This document shows, piece by piece, positions 17,998 through 26,200 of a stretch of 64,000 nucleotides of DNA. The first letter of the stretch is position 1. Each line of letters begins with the position of its first letter. Below the pieces are notes generated by a model that was given only the letters and a program-made list of their open reading frames with translations, did not search any database and was not told where the DNA came from. Origin of the DNA: Thiodubiliella sp900128405. GTDB taxonomy: Bacteria; Pseudomonadota; Gammaproteobacteria; PS1; Pseudothioglobaceae. Position numbers and translations under genes: made by a program. The stretch spans positions 62,001 through 126,000 of the forward strand of contig OY821614.1 in the NCBI GenBank assembly GCA_963682085.1, in the 5' to 3' direction.

Positions 17998-19896
17998 ATG
18001 TCAGAATTGTATTTTAGAACAGGTGAAACCGAAGGTTTTACTTCTAAAAAATTAGCCGATAAAAAAAGTGGGTATGCCAACCCTATTAGAGAATTATTAC
18101 AAAATAGTTTGGACGCTTCTAAAGAGGCAGGCAATAACAGGTGTGAGATAAATATTTATATTGAAAGTATTGATAAAGCCACCATTCCACGCATAAAAGA
18201 CTATGAGCATACCTTAAATACAGCGATTAAATTCCAAAAAAGTGTAGGTAGTTATAATCGTAATTCAAAGCAAATAGTGAATACCATTCATCAAGAATTA
18301 AGAAAAGATGAGATAAAAGTTTTAATGTTTGTTGATAATGGTAAAGGTATGTCATCCGATATATTGAATGGTCTAATTGGCGAAAGAAGTGTAAAGTCTA
18401 GCGAGGGGTCTGGTGGTTCGTTCGGTGTTGGGCATTTATCGCCTTATTTTTTATCATCGCTTCGTTATGTCTTATATGCTAGTAAATATAACAATGACAA
18501 TAAGGGTGTTGAAACTTTATATAGCGGTGTACCAATTTTGGCTGGTTTTGAAGACGATGAGGCAACCCGAGGAGCTACTGGTAGAATTTTAAAAGATATT
18601 CCAGAGAATGAAAAAAAACCAAAATTTATTTTCCCAACAACATACCCTGATTTTATTCAAGATAAAATGGATAAATTGGAAACTACTGGCTCAATGGTGG
18701 CGATTTTAGGGTTAAACAAAGAGTGGGACAGAGATGCAAATTACGCTATTGTTAGTAATTTTTTCTACGCCATCAACAAACAAGAATTAATAATAAAGAT
18801 TGATCATGGTAATGATCTTGTATTTATTGATAAAAGTTATATTGATAGATTGTTAGAAAAAAATCAAGACAATAAAAGAGCAATGGGTGGAAATATCTTG
18901 TGCGGTAGTGATGTTTATCAAGCGTGGTTAGCGGTTAAAGATGATAATCACAAATCAAAAATTGATTTAGATAATGGCGACAAGATTTGCATTCATATTA
19001 GAAATAATATTGAAACGGATTCAGTTGTTGTCTTGATTAGAAACGGTATGCTAATTGCTAGGCATGACAAAATGCTTGCTAATGAAATAAACAGTCTTAG
19101 GAAAAATGAAGACTTTGAGCCATTTTCAGTGGTAATAAATGTTGATGAAAAAGAATGCCCTAAGTTATTTAAATTAGTCAAAGGGGCAGAAAATCCATAT
19201 CACAATCAACTAGAAAAAAATCGTCTTATTGAACAAGAGGAAAAACAACTGAAAAAATTGTTTAAAGAATTGAGCGAAAGAATAAAATCTTTTTTAAAAG
19301 CAAGAGATAGAAGTGGGTCTTTAGTGTCAATACCTTTATTGGAGATTCCAAATAAGGCTGAAGCACAAGGTTTAAATACCACTAAACCTAGAAGCCAAAC
19401 ACCTAAAGCCAAGCCCAATGTCAACACACCAAAACCACCCACCAATAGAGTAAAAACAACTAATAATGGTAAAAAACGACCAGCACCTGTCATTATTAGC
19501 AGGTATTTAGAGGCAAAAAATTCAATGAGAATGAAGGACAAAGGGGATACTATTGATATTAAATTAAATATAACACCACAAAATATTGAAGCAAAAGATG
19601 AGGTGTATTTATCAATGAGTTTAGCACAAGATAAAGACAATGATGAAAGTGGAAAGGCTCTAGATTTTGTTAGCTTGTCAATAGATGACATGGATGTAGA
19701 AATACTAGATTTTATTGAAGTTACAAAAGATGGGGAAACTGAAAAAATAAAGACGGACAAAAGTCAAATAAAATTAGGCAAATTATTAGAAGCACAAACT
19801 TATAGCGTGGTAGCCACAATCAAAAAACCTAAAAATATCAAAGGTATTAGCGTGGCTTTAAAACCATTTTTAGGTCTAAAACAAAGGGGTAAATGA
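17998..19896 (+). CDS. GHKL (HSP90/MutL-like) ATPase with C-terminal beta-rich extension
   Basis: A 632-residue protein. The N-terminal ATPase domain has the Bergerat-fold motifs: N-box NPIRELLQNSLDAS (residues 28-41), G1 VDNGKGM (about 112-118) and G2 GSGGSFGVGHLSPYF (about 137-150). A middle region is followed by a lysine/proline-rich linker (about residues 455-500) and a C-terminal domain of alternating beta-type sequence. This layout resembles MORC/MutL-type ATPases used as DNA clamps in defence systems. Start chosen by the strong AAAAGGAGG (17981-17989). It overlaps the next gene by 4 bp. Partner specificity is not known. Confidence 0.82.
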   Translation: MSELYFRTGETEGFTSKKLADKKSGYANPIRELLQNSLDASKEAGNNRCEINIYIESIDKATIPRIKDYEHTLNTAIKFQKSVGSYNRNSKQIVNTIHQELRKDEIKVLMFVDNGKGMSSDILNGLIGERSVKSSEGSGGSFGVGHLSPYFLSSLRYVLYASKYNNDNKGVETLYSGVPILAGFEDDEATRGATGRILKDIPENEKKPKFIFPTTYPDFIQDKMDKLETTGSMVAILGLNKEWDRDANYAIVSNFFYAINKQELIIKIDHGNDLVFIDKSYIDRLLEKNQDNKRAMGGNILCGSDVYQAWLAVKDDNHKSKIDLDNGDKICIHIRNNIETDSVVVLIRNGMLIARHDKMLANEINSLRKNEDFEPFSVVINVDEKECPKLFKLVKGAENPYHNQLEKNRLIEQEEKQLKKLFKELSERIKSFLKARDRSGSLVSIPLLEIPNKAEAQGLNTTKPRSQTPKAKPNVNTPKPPTNRVKTTNNGKKRPAPVIISRYLEAKNSMRMKDKGDTIDIKLNITPQNIEAKDEVYLSMSLAQDKDNDESGKALDFVSLSIDDMDVEILDFIEVTKDGETEKIKTDKSQIKLGKLLEAQTYSVVATIKKPKNIKGISVALKPFLGLKQRGK

Positions 19897-20756
19897 TGAC
19901 TGATGATTTAATATTAAGTTTTCCAGTTTTGAAAAATGGTGGTGGCGATTTTTTAGAGGGTGTTTCTTATGTTGTAGAGGCAACACAGGCACAAGATAAT
20001 AGAAAACTCTACATTATTCATACACTTAAGGGAAATTCTTTTATTTCTCAACTTATAAAAGATAAAAAGGCTCAATTTTCTGTATCTTTGTTTTACAAAG
20101 ACAATGCCGAAAGGCAAAATTTTGTTTGTGAGGATTTTGATTATGACGATGAAACTAAAGAGATTATTTCTGAACAAAAAATAAATATTGATTTTCGATA
20201 CGCCCCTGAAATAACCCCAAATATTATCATGTTTGAAGATGTTAAAATTACGGTTGATAATTCTGGTTTAAGTAATTTTTGGACTGGTGAAATATTTACT
20301 ATTCCCGCCTATGCAAGAATAGCGCATTATTCAAAATTAAAATTTACCAGTGGAGATGTGTCTTCATTGATGTGGAAAGATATGGATAAAAATTATAGTA
20401 ACGGTGTTATTAAAACTATTGTTGATGTGAATAAAGGGGAAGGAGAGCAGCCTATTAAAATTATTTGTGCTCAAAATATTTACGATGAATTGGATAAAGG
20501 ATTTTCAGGCAATATGGATATAAAAATGGCGATGAGACAATCAATTGTTACGCAAATTCTATGTGCTGTTTATGCTCATATGAATCAAATAAAAGATAAA
20601 ACAGACGACATTCACAGTGGGTTATTAATGCATATGGAAAATGTAAAGGAGAAGACGGGGCAAGATTGGGAAAATGAAAATGATTTCAATCCAAGTTTTG
20701 CCGCTACAAAAATGATACCTTATGCTATTGAAGCCTTAAATAAGGGAGATAACTAA
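19893..20756 (+). CDS. Unrecognised protein of the PP-loop/GHKL cassette
   Basis: A 287-residue soluble protein with no motif I recognise. The N-terminal half is rich in alternating beta-type sequence (DDLILSFPVLKNGGGDFLEGVSYVVEATQ...). The C-terminal half is helical (MDIKMAMRQSIVTQILCAVYAHMNQIKDK). There is no signal peptide and no membrane segment. The start overlaps the end of the GHKL ATPase gene and its stop abuts the next start (TAATGG), so it is translationally coupled and probably a component of the same complex. Confidence 0.75.
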   Translation: MMTDDLILSFPVLKNGGGDFLEGVSYVVEATQAQDNRKLYIIHTLKGNSFISQLIKDKKAQFSVSLFYKDNAERQNFVCEDFDYDDETKEIISEQKINIDFRYAPEITPNIIMFEDVKITVDNSGLSNFWTGEIFTIPAYARIAHYSKLKFTSGDVSSLMWKDMDKNYSNGVIKTIVDVNKGEGEQPIKIICAQNIYDELDKGFSGNMDIKMAMRQSIVTQILCAVYAHMNQIKDKTDDIHSGLLMHMENVKEKTGQDWENENDFNPSFAATKMIPYAIEALNKGDN

Positions 20757-21598
20757 TGGTTGAATATAAAAAAATTGATGAAAGTGCTTGGAACAATTTT
20801 GGAAAAAATCTTTTAAACAATAAGGGCTCTGACGAACAAATAGAATTTTTACAAGCTTGTAGAAATGGTAAAGATGATTTTCTAAATTATTTAAACGAAA
20901 AATTACTGAATAATAAAGAGGTAATAATTAAGGGGGAAACTGTATTTTTTGACCATAAATTTACTGAAGCAGAATTTCGTTTTCCACCAATAGATACCCA
21001 AGAAATAATTTGGAATGTCTTTGGTAAAATTACGAGAGAAAATATGGGTTCTTGTGGTTTTTGGGGCTATATTGTTGTTCAGATGATTAAGTATGATTGC
21101 ATTAAGTCAGATTATTTGGCATCTAATTTAAATGGTGTCAATGAAACAGGTGTTTATATACTTGATAATGCGATTAATTCCAATGACAATAAAAAAATAG
21201 ATGACTGCACCCGTAGAATTTTACGCTCAATGGGGAATTCTGCTCCAAGAGGAAAAAGGATTGTTTTCAATGATTTTTATTTAGGTAAGGCGTATTGGCG
21301 TTGGAATTGGGCAAACAAAATGTCAAAAGAAATTAGTTTGAATTTTGAAGAAATACTAGCAATTTTTGATGAAACAAGTTACGGTGTTTTCTCTGAAAGA
21401 ATGCATTCAAAAGATAGTTATATCAGCCAAATTAATACACTTGGTGGGCTTTTATTGTTTTTAAAAGAAAATAATTTAAAGGGAAAATTAAAAAATGTCA
21501 TTAAAACAATCTCATATTTAAGTGCTTGGAAGGCAATAGAGGTTCAATCACCAGAATTGAACAAAGAAGAAATAGTACTAATTTCTAATAATTTATAA
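20756..21598 (+). CDS. Unrecognised helical protein of the PP-loop/GHKL cassette
   Basis: A 280-residue soluble protein without recognised motifs. Notable features are an aromatic-rich central segment (GKAYWRWNWANKMSKE) and a conserved-looking CTRRILRSMGNSAPRGKR stretch with several arginines that could contact nucleic acid. The ATG overlaps the preceding stop by one base, and the ParB-like gene follows after 9 bp. It is included as a component of the cassette only because of this tight packing. Confidence 0.73.
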   Translation: MVEYKKIDESAWNNFGKNLLNNKGSDEQIEFLQACRNGKDDFLNYLNEKLLNNKEVIIKGETVFFDHKFTEAEFRFPPIDTQEIIWNVFGKITRENMGSCGFWGYIVVQMIKYDCIKSDYLASNLNGVNETGVYILDNAINSNDNKKIDDCTRRILRSMGNSAPRGKRIVFNDFYLGKAYWRWNWANKMSKEISLNFEEILAIFDETSYGVFSERMHSKDSYISQINTLGGLLLFLKENNLKGKLKNVIKTISYLSAWKAIEVQSPELNKEEIVLISNNL

Positions 21599-21607
21599 GG
21601 ACAAGTC

Positions 21608-22693
21608 ATGAATCAAATAAAATTTATTCAATTAGATAAATTAAAACTAGATAGTGAAAACCCTAGATTACCTAGTAGTTTCTATAATAAGTCTGAGAGC
21701 GATATTATTAAATGGATGCTTGAAGATGAATCAATTATAGAACTTATGCTTGCAATCGGGCAACATGATTTTTTTATTGGTGAGGCCTTATTAGTGGTTA
21801 AAAATGGAAATGATTTTACAGTTGTTGAGGGAAATAGAAGGCTAATATCGCTAAAATTATTATCAGACCCATCTCTTGCAACAATTAGAAAGAGTAAAGT
21901 GGAGCAAGTTTTAGAAGAAACCACTAAAAGACCAAATTCCATACCGTGTATTGTGTTTGATGGTAAAGAACAAATAATGCAATATTTGGGGTATAGGCAT
22001 GTTACTGGTATTAAATCTTGGAGTGTTGCCTCGAAAGCAAAGTATTTGCATAGCTTATTGCCAATACTAGAATCTCAAGAATTTAAAAAGCAATCTATAG
22101 AGTTGGCGAAGAAGATAGGATCTAGGTCAGATTATGTGAAAAAGTTATTAATTGGTTATAAAGTTTATGAAATTATAAAAGATAATGGTTTTTATAAAAT
22201 ACCACAATTGAACGAAACTACATTTCACTTTAACTATATTACCTCCTCTTTGCAGCGTACAAATATAAGAAAATTTATAGATATAGATGAAATTTCAAAT
22301 ATCAATAATTTAGAAGATATAAATATAAATGAAGACAATTTAGAAACCTTAATTGATTGGTTTTTTAGAAAGAATGATCAGAATAAAAGTAGGGTTTTAG
22401 GGGATAACGATAATTTAACCAAACTCAATAATATTTTATCCGATCCAGAAGTTACTAAAAAATTTAAGGATGGTTCATCATTAAAAGAGTCTGATGATTC
22501 AATAAATATCAGTGAAAGCTCTTTTACTCAAGGCTTAAACAAGTCTCTAAATGAATTAAAACAAGTTAAAGGGTATAGTCACAAACTAAACAATTATGGT
22601 GATGATAATATTGGGATATTGAAAGAAATTGTTGCGTTATGCAAAGAAATTAAAGTTTTAATCAGCAGTAAACAAGATGAATGGGAGTTATAA
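21608..22693 (+). CDS. ParB/sulfiredoxin-fold protein
   Basis: A 361-residue protein whose N-terminal ~130 residues match the ParB-like nuclease/sulfiredoxin fold: KLDSENPRLPSSF, a helix with IIELMLAIGQHDFFIGEALLVV, and the signature VVEGNRRLISLKLL (about residues 75-88). In plasmid ParB this GxRR motif binds CTP; related domains occur in DNA-modification clusters. A central helical region follows, with a possible helix-turn-helix (SRSDYVKKLLIGYKVYEII). The C-terminus is helical and charged. The role inferred is DNA target recognition or sliding in the cassette. It overlaps the next gene by 13 bp. Confidence 0.82.
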   Translation: MNQIKFIQLDKLKLDSENPRLPSSFYNKSESDIIKWMLEDESIIELMLAIGQHDFFIGEALLVVKNGNDFTVVEGNRRLISLKLLSDPSLATIRKSKVEQVLEETTKRPNSIPCIVFDGKEQIMQYLGYRHVTGIKSWSVASKAKYLHSLLPILESQEFKKQSIELAKKIGSRSDYVKKLLIGYKVYEIIKDNGFYKIPQLNETTFHFNYITSSLQRTNIRKFIDIDEISNINNLEDININEDNLETLIDWFFRKNDQNKSRVLGDNDNLTKLNNILSDPEVTKKFKDGSSLKESDDSINISESSFTQGLNKSLNELKQVKGYSHKLNNYGDDNIGILKEIVALCKEIKVLISSKQDEWEL

Positions 22694-23634
22694 AATTGAT
22701 ACAATTTATAGACAATATTCCAAGTGAGTCATTCTGTAAAGAACATTATTATTGTGATTATGTTGAATTTTTGGCATTGATAAATAATAAAGATATTGTT
22801 TCCATATCTGATATTTACGATAGATTTAAAGAAAATATAGATATTCAAGTAAGCAATAACCTGCCTATCGATGAAAATCTTGATGACAAATGGCATGATA
22901 GAATTCAAGCATGGTTTAATAATATGACATCTAGAGATTTAGCGTTCAATAATTTTTACCCATTTATTGTAAAAAGTAATAATATACAGTTAAAAGATTC
23001 TTTGACAGATTGCCATAAATTATATATTTTTTTACTTTTAAGTGCTAGCCAAAAATACATTAAAAGAGCAGGCAATACTTTACCTGAGGATTTTGAAAAA
23101 GTGTCTTTAATTGCCTTAAAAAATTATTTACCAGATAATGCCATTAGCCATATTTTTGGCACAAAATCAAGTAGATATACAGGAACATTAGAAGATAAAA
23201 TTAGACATTTAGCAGGCGATTTAAAATACAAAATAGACACTAATAATTTTCAAGGTAACAATACTGGAGATGCTGGCTTGGATTTAGTGGCATGGTTGCC
23301 TTTTTTAAATGATGAAAATCAAAATAACATGCAAATATTTCTAGCACAATGTTCAACTGGAAAAAAATGGGAAAACAAACAACATGAAACAACAAAAATA
23401 ACTAAACATTATATTAATTTTAAGTCAAAAGCAAATTACACATTCTTTATGCCTTACGATTGCAGGAATACTGATAGAAGTTTTGCAGAAGAAAGCATTA
23501 TATTTGATGGCTTGTTTTTTGATAGGGTAAGAATTCTATATTTACTAGAAAATGAAATTGATAATATTATGAATTTTGCAAGTTTTAATTCTATTGTGAA
23601 TGATGTAATATCTTATGAAGAAGAAGTTGTATAG
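22681..23634 (+). CDS. Candidate PD-(D/E)XK-type nuclease
   Basis: A 317-residue protein that ends the cassette. Residues ~196-228 read GDAGLDLVAWLPF then IFLAQCSTGKKW. This matches the spacing of Mrr/PD-(D/E)XK nucleases, where an Asp in 'GDGGxD' is followed by a beta-strand ending in a Q.K-type motif. Further conserved-looking residues follow (FFMPYDCRNTDRSFAEESIIFDGLFFDRVRI). This points to an effector nuclease; the third-motif lysine is not certain. The ATG at 22681 overlaps the ParB-like gene; a TTG at 22696 is an alternative. No paralogue is seen in the downstream cassette. Confidence 0.62.
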   Translation: MGVIKLIQFIDNIPSESFCKEHYYCDYVEFLALINNKDIVSISDIYDRFKENIDIQVSNNLPIDENLDDKWHDRIQAWFNNMTSRDLAFNNFYPFIVKSNNIQLKDSLTDCHKLYIFLLLSASQKYIKRAGNTLPEDFEKVSLIALKNYLPDNAISHIFGTKSSRYTGTLEDKIRHLAGDLKYKIDTNNFQGNNTGDAGLDLVAWLPFLNDENQNNMQIFLAQCSTGKKWENKQHETTKITKHYINFKSKANYTFFMPYDCRNTDRSFAEESIIFDGLFFDRVRILYLLENEIDNIMNFASFNSIVNDVISYEEEVV

Positions 23635-23642
23635 CAAATAAT

Positions 23643-23805
23643 GAGATCCTTGTATAAATATGAATAATTATTAAAAATCCACCTTTACTTCATTTAGCAA
23701 TTTTTAAACTTGGTTTTAATCTTATTAGGGTGGAGATTTTAAGAAATCTGTTAATTTGGCAAAAATTGAATTTTACCTCGTTCCTAAGTTTTGCCTGAGA
23801 ATACT
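23643..23805. repeat. Decayed copy of the 161-bp MITE-like element
   Basis: Begins GAGATCCTTGTATAAATATG and follows the 386-546 element over its full length, sharing TTTGGCAAAAATTGAATTTT near the right end, but the right inverted repeat has degenerated and no target duplication is visible. It starts 8 bp after the stop of the nuclease-like gene. The age of this copy compared with the intact one at 386 shows repeated activity of the family. Confidence 0.72.
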
Positions 23806-24210
23806 GCATATCTAATAAGTTTAGGGCGTAGTAAAAAGTTTGAGAAAAAGGTGTTTAGAAATAAAAAATTGCTAAAGTTTTTGCATGGGAAGATATAAAA
23901 TTATTGATAATACTGCACTTTGTTGCTTCAGGCAATTAATATTAAAGATAAAATCAAAACTTGCAGATAAGTTTATGATGATAGTATTCACGCTAAAAAA
24001 AATGATAAAAAATTAGGTGGGTGAAATAATAAAATATATCGCCCCAAACCGCTAACAACTTTCTAAAATTTCTTATAACCCAATTTAAGAAGCCCTTGCC
24101 TTTGCTTGATTTAATTTTATACCCTCCCGATATTCATCCATTGGGGGCTTTATAATGATGGTTTTTATTATTAAATCAATGAATTTTTTGGTTATTCAGG
24201 TTGGACTAAG
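23806..24210. other. Non-coding spacer with a GC-rich hairpin
   Basis: No open frame of note was found in this 405-bp stretch. The only clear structure is an inverted repeat at 24124-24131 and 24140-24147 (CCTCCCGA...TTGGGGG with G-T pairs), standing out against the AT-rich surroundings and followed by a mixed T-rich sequence. It could be a transcription terminator for the upstream cassette. The rest looks like decayed sequence. Confidence 0.4.
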
Positions 24211-24307
24211 TAATGATATCAATTTAAACATTCATTTTTATGGTGTTTTTATTTAAATGAGGTTACTGTATTCACTCAGTGTGGCTTAGGGAGTTTACGA
24301 TTTTTTA
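24211..24307 (+). repeat. Direct repeat, left copy (about 95 bp)
   Basis: Starts TAATGATATCAATTTAAACA and includes TTATTTAAATGAGGTTACTG; an imperfect copy is at 25101-25195 in the same orientation. By eye about three quarters of positions agree. The two copies bracket the secreted GNAT-like gene at 24348. They could be remnants of a duplication, of a small mobile unit, or a shared upstream regulatory sequence (each copy precedes a start codon by 40-150 bp). Confidence 0.65.
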
Positions 24308-24347
24308 TACCCTTAAAATCGTGTTAGGAAATTTTGGAGATGTGCAA

Positions 24348-25067
24348 ATGAAATTTAAAAATATTTTTTTTGGTTTTTTAAAAACTTGGTTATTGGTAGC
24401 TATATTTTATAACGGCTCGCTTTATGCTGATATCTATATGTTTCTTGACCTTCAGAGTTATAATCCTGAAGCGGGTAATTTCCGTCCTTATGCCTTTGAA
24501 ATAGATCCCAATACAGGTAACTTAGTTAAAGTATTTGACACGCAAAATGATTTTCAATTTAAAACTTATAATTTAGGCTCAAAAGAAGATATGGCCTTAT
24601 ATGAAAAGGAAGTCAGACCTACTCTACTTGAATGGACGGAAGAGGTAAAACCAGTTCAACTTCAGTCCAGATTGTCCTCAACTTTTTCAAAAAATATGGT
24701 GGAGTATGTTGATCGAGACTTCTCAAAAGGTTCACTGTCAAAAGAAATCCATGTCGCTACTTACAAAGGCAAAATCGAAGCCATGTCTTATGCAGACAGT
24801 ATAGAAGTGGAAAAACCTGATATTGATATACTTGTAGCACGCCCTAAAGGGTTAATAGTAGGTCAAACGACAGAACCTAAAGGAGGAGGGTCATCACTCC
24901 TAAACCATGTGCTTCAAAGATATAAAGAGAAAGGTATAGAAAGAGCTCGACTTTTTTCTGTAAACGATGATTATTATCGTGAACGAGGCTGGCAAGATGA
25001 TGTTGAATCCAACCTTGAATTTGAATCTGAATCTGAGCCTGAATTTGAATATAAGGGATGCCTCTAA
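24348..25067 (+). CDS. Secreted protein with GNAT-like C-terminal domain
   Basis: A 239-residue protein. The ATG at 24348 is chosen because GGAG lies just upstream and the sequence then begins with a classic signal peptide (MKFKNIFFG, hydrophobic core LLVAIFYNG, cleavage after LYA). From about residue 140 the order of elements suggests a GNAT acetyltransferase: VATYKGKIEAMSYAD, DILVARPKGL, GGGSSLLNHVLQRYKEKGIERARL, and DDYYRERGW near the end. The first part matches no family I know. The tail is acidic. An exported GNAT is unusual. It may be an effector, or a non-catalytic use of the fold. It lies between the two defence cassettes and is bracketed by direct repeats. Confidence 0.6.
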   Translation: MKFKNIFFGFLKTWLLVAIFYNGSLYADIYMFLDLQSYNPEAGNFRPYAFEIDPNTGNLVKVFDTQNDFQFKTYNLGSKEDMALYEKEVRPTLLEWTEEVKPVQLQSRLSSTFSKNMVEYVDRDFSKGSLSKEIHVATYKGKIEAMSYADSIEVEKPDIDILVARPKGLIVGQTTEPKGGGSSLLNHVLQRYKEKGIERARLFSVNDDYYRERGWQDDVESNLEFESESEPEFEYKGCL

Positions 25068-25100
25068 GGGAAGTGGATAAGTTATACCATTTATAAAAAA

Positions 25101-25195
25101 TAATGATGTTAATCAAATATTCATTCTTATAGTGTCTTTATTTAAATGAGACCACTGTATTAACCCTGTGACTTAGAAATTTACAATTTTTACCT
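25101..25195 (+). repeat. Direct repeat, right copy (about 95 bp)
   Basis: Starts TAATGATGTTAATCAAATAT and includes TTATTTAAATGAGACCACTG, aligning with 24211-24307. It lies in the 281-bp gap upstream of the DUF4007/SspB-like gene. The remaining bases of that gap (25196-25348) are AT-rich with no gene seen. Confidence 0.65.
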
Positions 25196-25348
25196 TTGTT
25201 TGTTTTTGATACTGATTTTATAGAAGACAACAAGTGCAACGGTTTAAAAAAAAATAGCTAAGAATACACTAACATTATAAAAAAGCACTGTAATTATTGG
25301 TGGGTAACTGTTAAAATTAACGAAACTTTTTTTTTATAAATACATGTT

Positions 25349-26200
25349 ATGAGCAATACCTTTACAATTGGCAGGCACGGTTCTTTCCAACTTCGTTATG
25401 GCTGGATAACAAAAGGCATTCAAGTAATACAAGCTCAAAAGTTTCAAAAAATAGCTGATATTTTCACTTCTGATGATGCAACAGTTAATTTAGGTGTTGG
25501 TAAAAATATGGTTGCCGCTATTCGTTATTGGCTAATAGCGACTAAAGTTATAGATAATGATTCAATTACTGAATTTGGTAATTTTTTGAATAAAAATGAT
25601 GCCTATTTAGAGGATGACGCTTCTTTATGGTTGTTGCACTTAGCACTTGCCCAAGATCAAGAATTATCAACTGCAATTTATTGGCTATTTAATCACTTTC
25701 ATCAAAACGAATTTAGTGCAGAAGAGGCAGGAAGTGCTTTTTTGTCCTATGCAAGAGAAAACAACTGGAAGGGGTCGGAAAAAACACTAAGAATGGATAT
25801 TCAGGTAATTTTAAGAATGTATGCGCCACATAAATCGGCAAAAACCCAAATAGAGGATATGCTGGAATCTCCCTTATCTTTACTGGGTTTGGTTAAATAT
25901 TTTGATGGGAAGTATCATTTTTCCTTTGAGCCAAAAAATACCCCAATTGAAGTTATTGCTCATAACATTGGTGATAAATTTCAAGACGACAAACCTGTTT
26001 CTATTCACGATTTAATGTATGGTAATAATGCATTCGCACCTGCTTTAAAAATAAGAGAAGATGAGTTAATTGCTATTTTAGAAAAAATCACACAAAAATA
26101 TAGTGATTATCATTTAAGAGAGGATGCAGGTGTTTTTCAATTACATAAAAGCACAACCATTGATGTTTACAAATATTTAGAAGAATATTATGCAACCTAA
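25349..26200 (+). CDS. sspB: DUF4007 protein, SspB-like
   Basis: A 283-residue DUF4007-family protein, recognised from the opening GRHGSFQLRYGWITKG and from LGVGKNMVAAIRYWL near residue 50. In the single-stranded phosphorothioation system SspABCD, the SspB component is a DUF4007 protein reported as a DNA nickase acting with SspC and SspD. The two genes that follow have the expected ATPase and PP-loop features, which supports the assignment. Start is the second of two nearby ATGs (the first runs into a stop). It overlaps the next gene by 11 bp. The symbol is inferred from family and context. Confidence 0.78.
   Translation: MSNTFTIGRHGSFQLRYGWITKGIQVIQAQKFQKIADIFTSDDATVNLGVGKNMVAAIRYWLIATKVIDNDSITEFGNFLNKNDAYLEDDASLWLLHLALAQDQELSTAIYWLFNHFHQNEFSAEEAGSAFLSYARENNWKGSEKTLRMDIQVILRMYAPHKSAKTQIEDMLESPLSLLGLVKYFDGKYHFSFEPKNTPIEVIAHNIGDKFQDDKPVSIHDLMYGNNAFAPALKIREDELIAILEKITQKYSDYHLREDAGVFQLHKSTTIDVYKYLEEYYAT

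Noticed and set aside
24279..25067. Upstream start for the secreted GNAT-like protein
   Set aside because: The extra 23 residues are not signal-like and the GGAG site and signal peptide point to the ATG at 24348.
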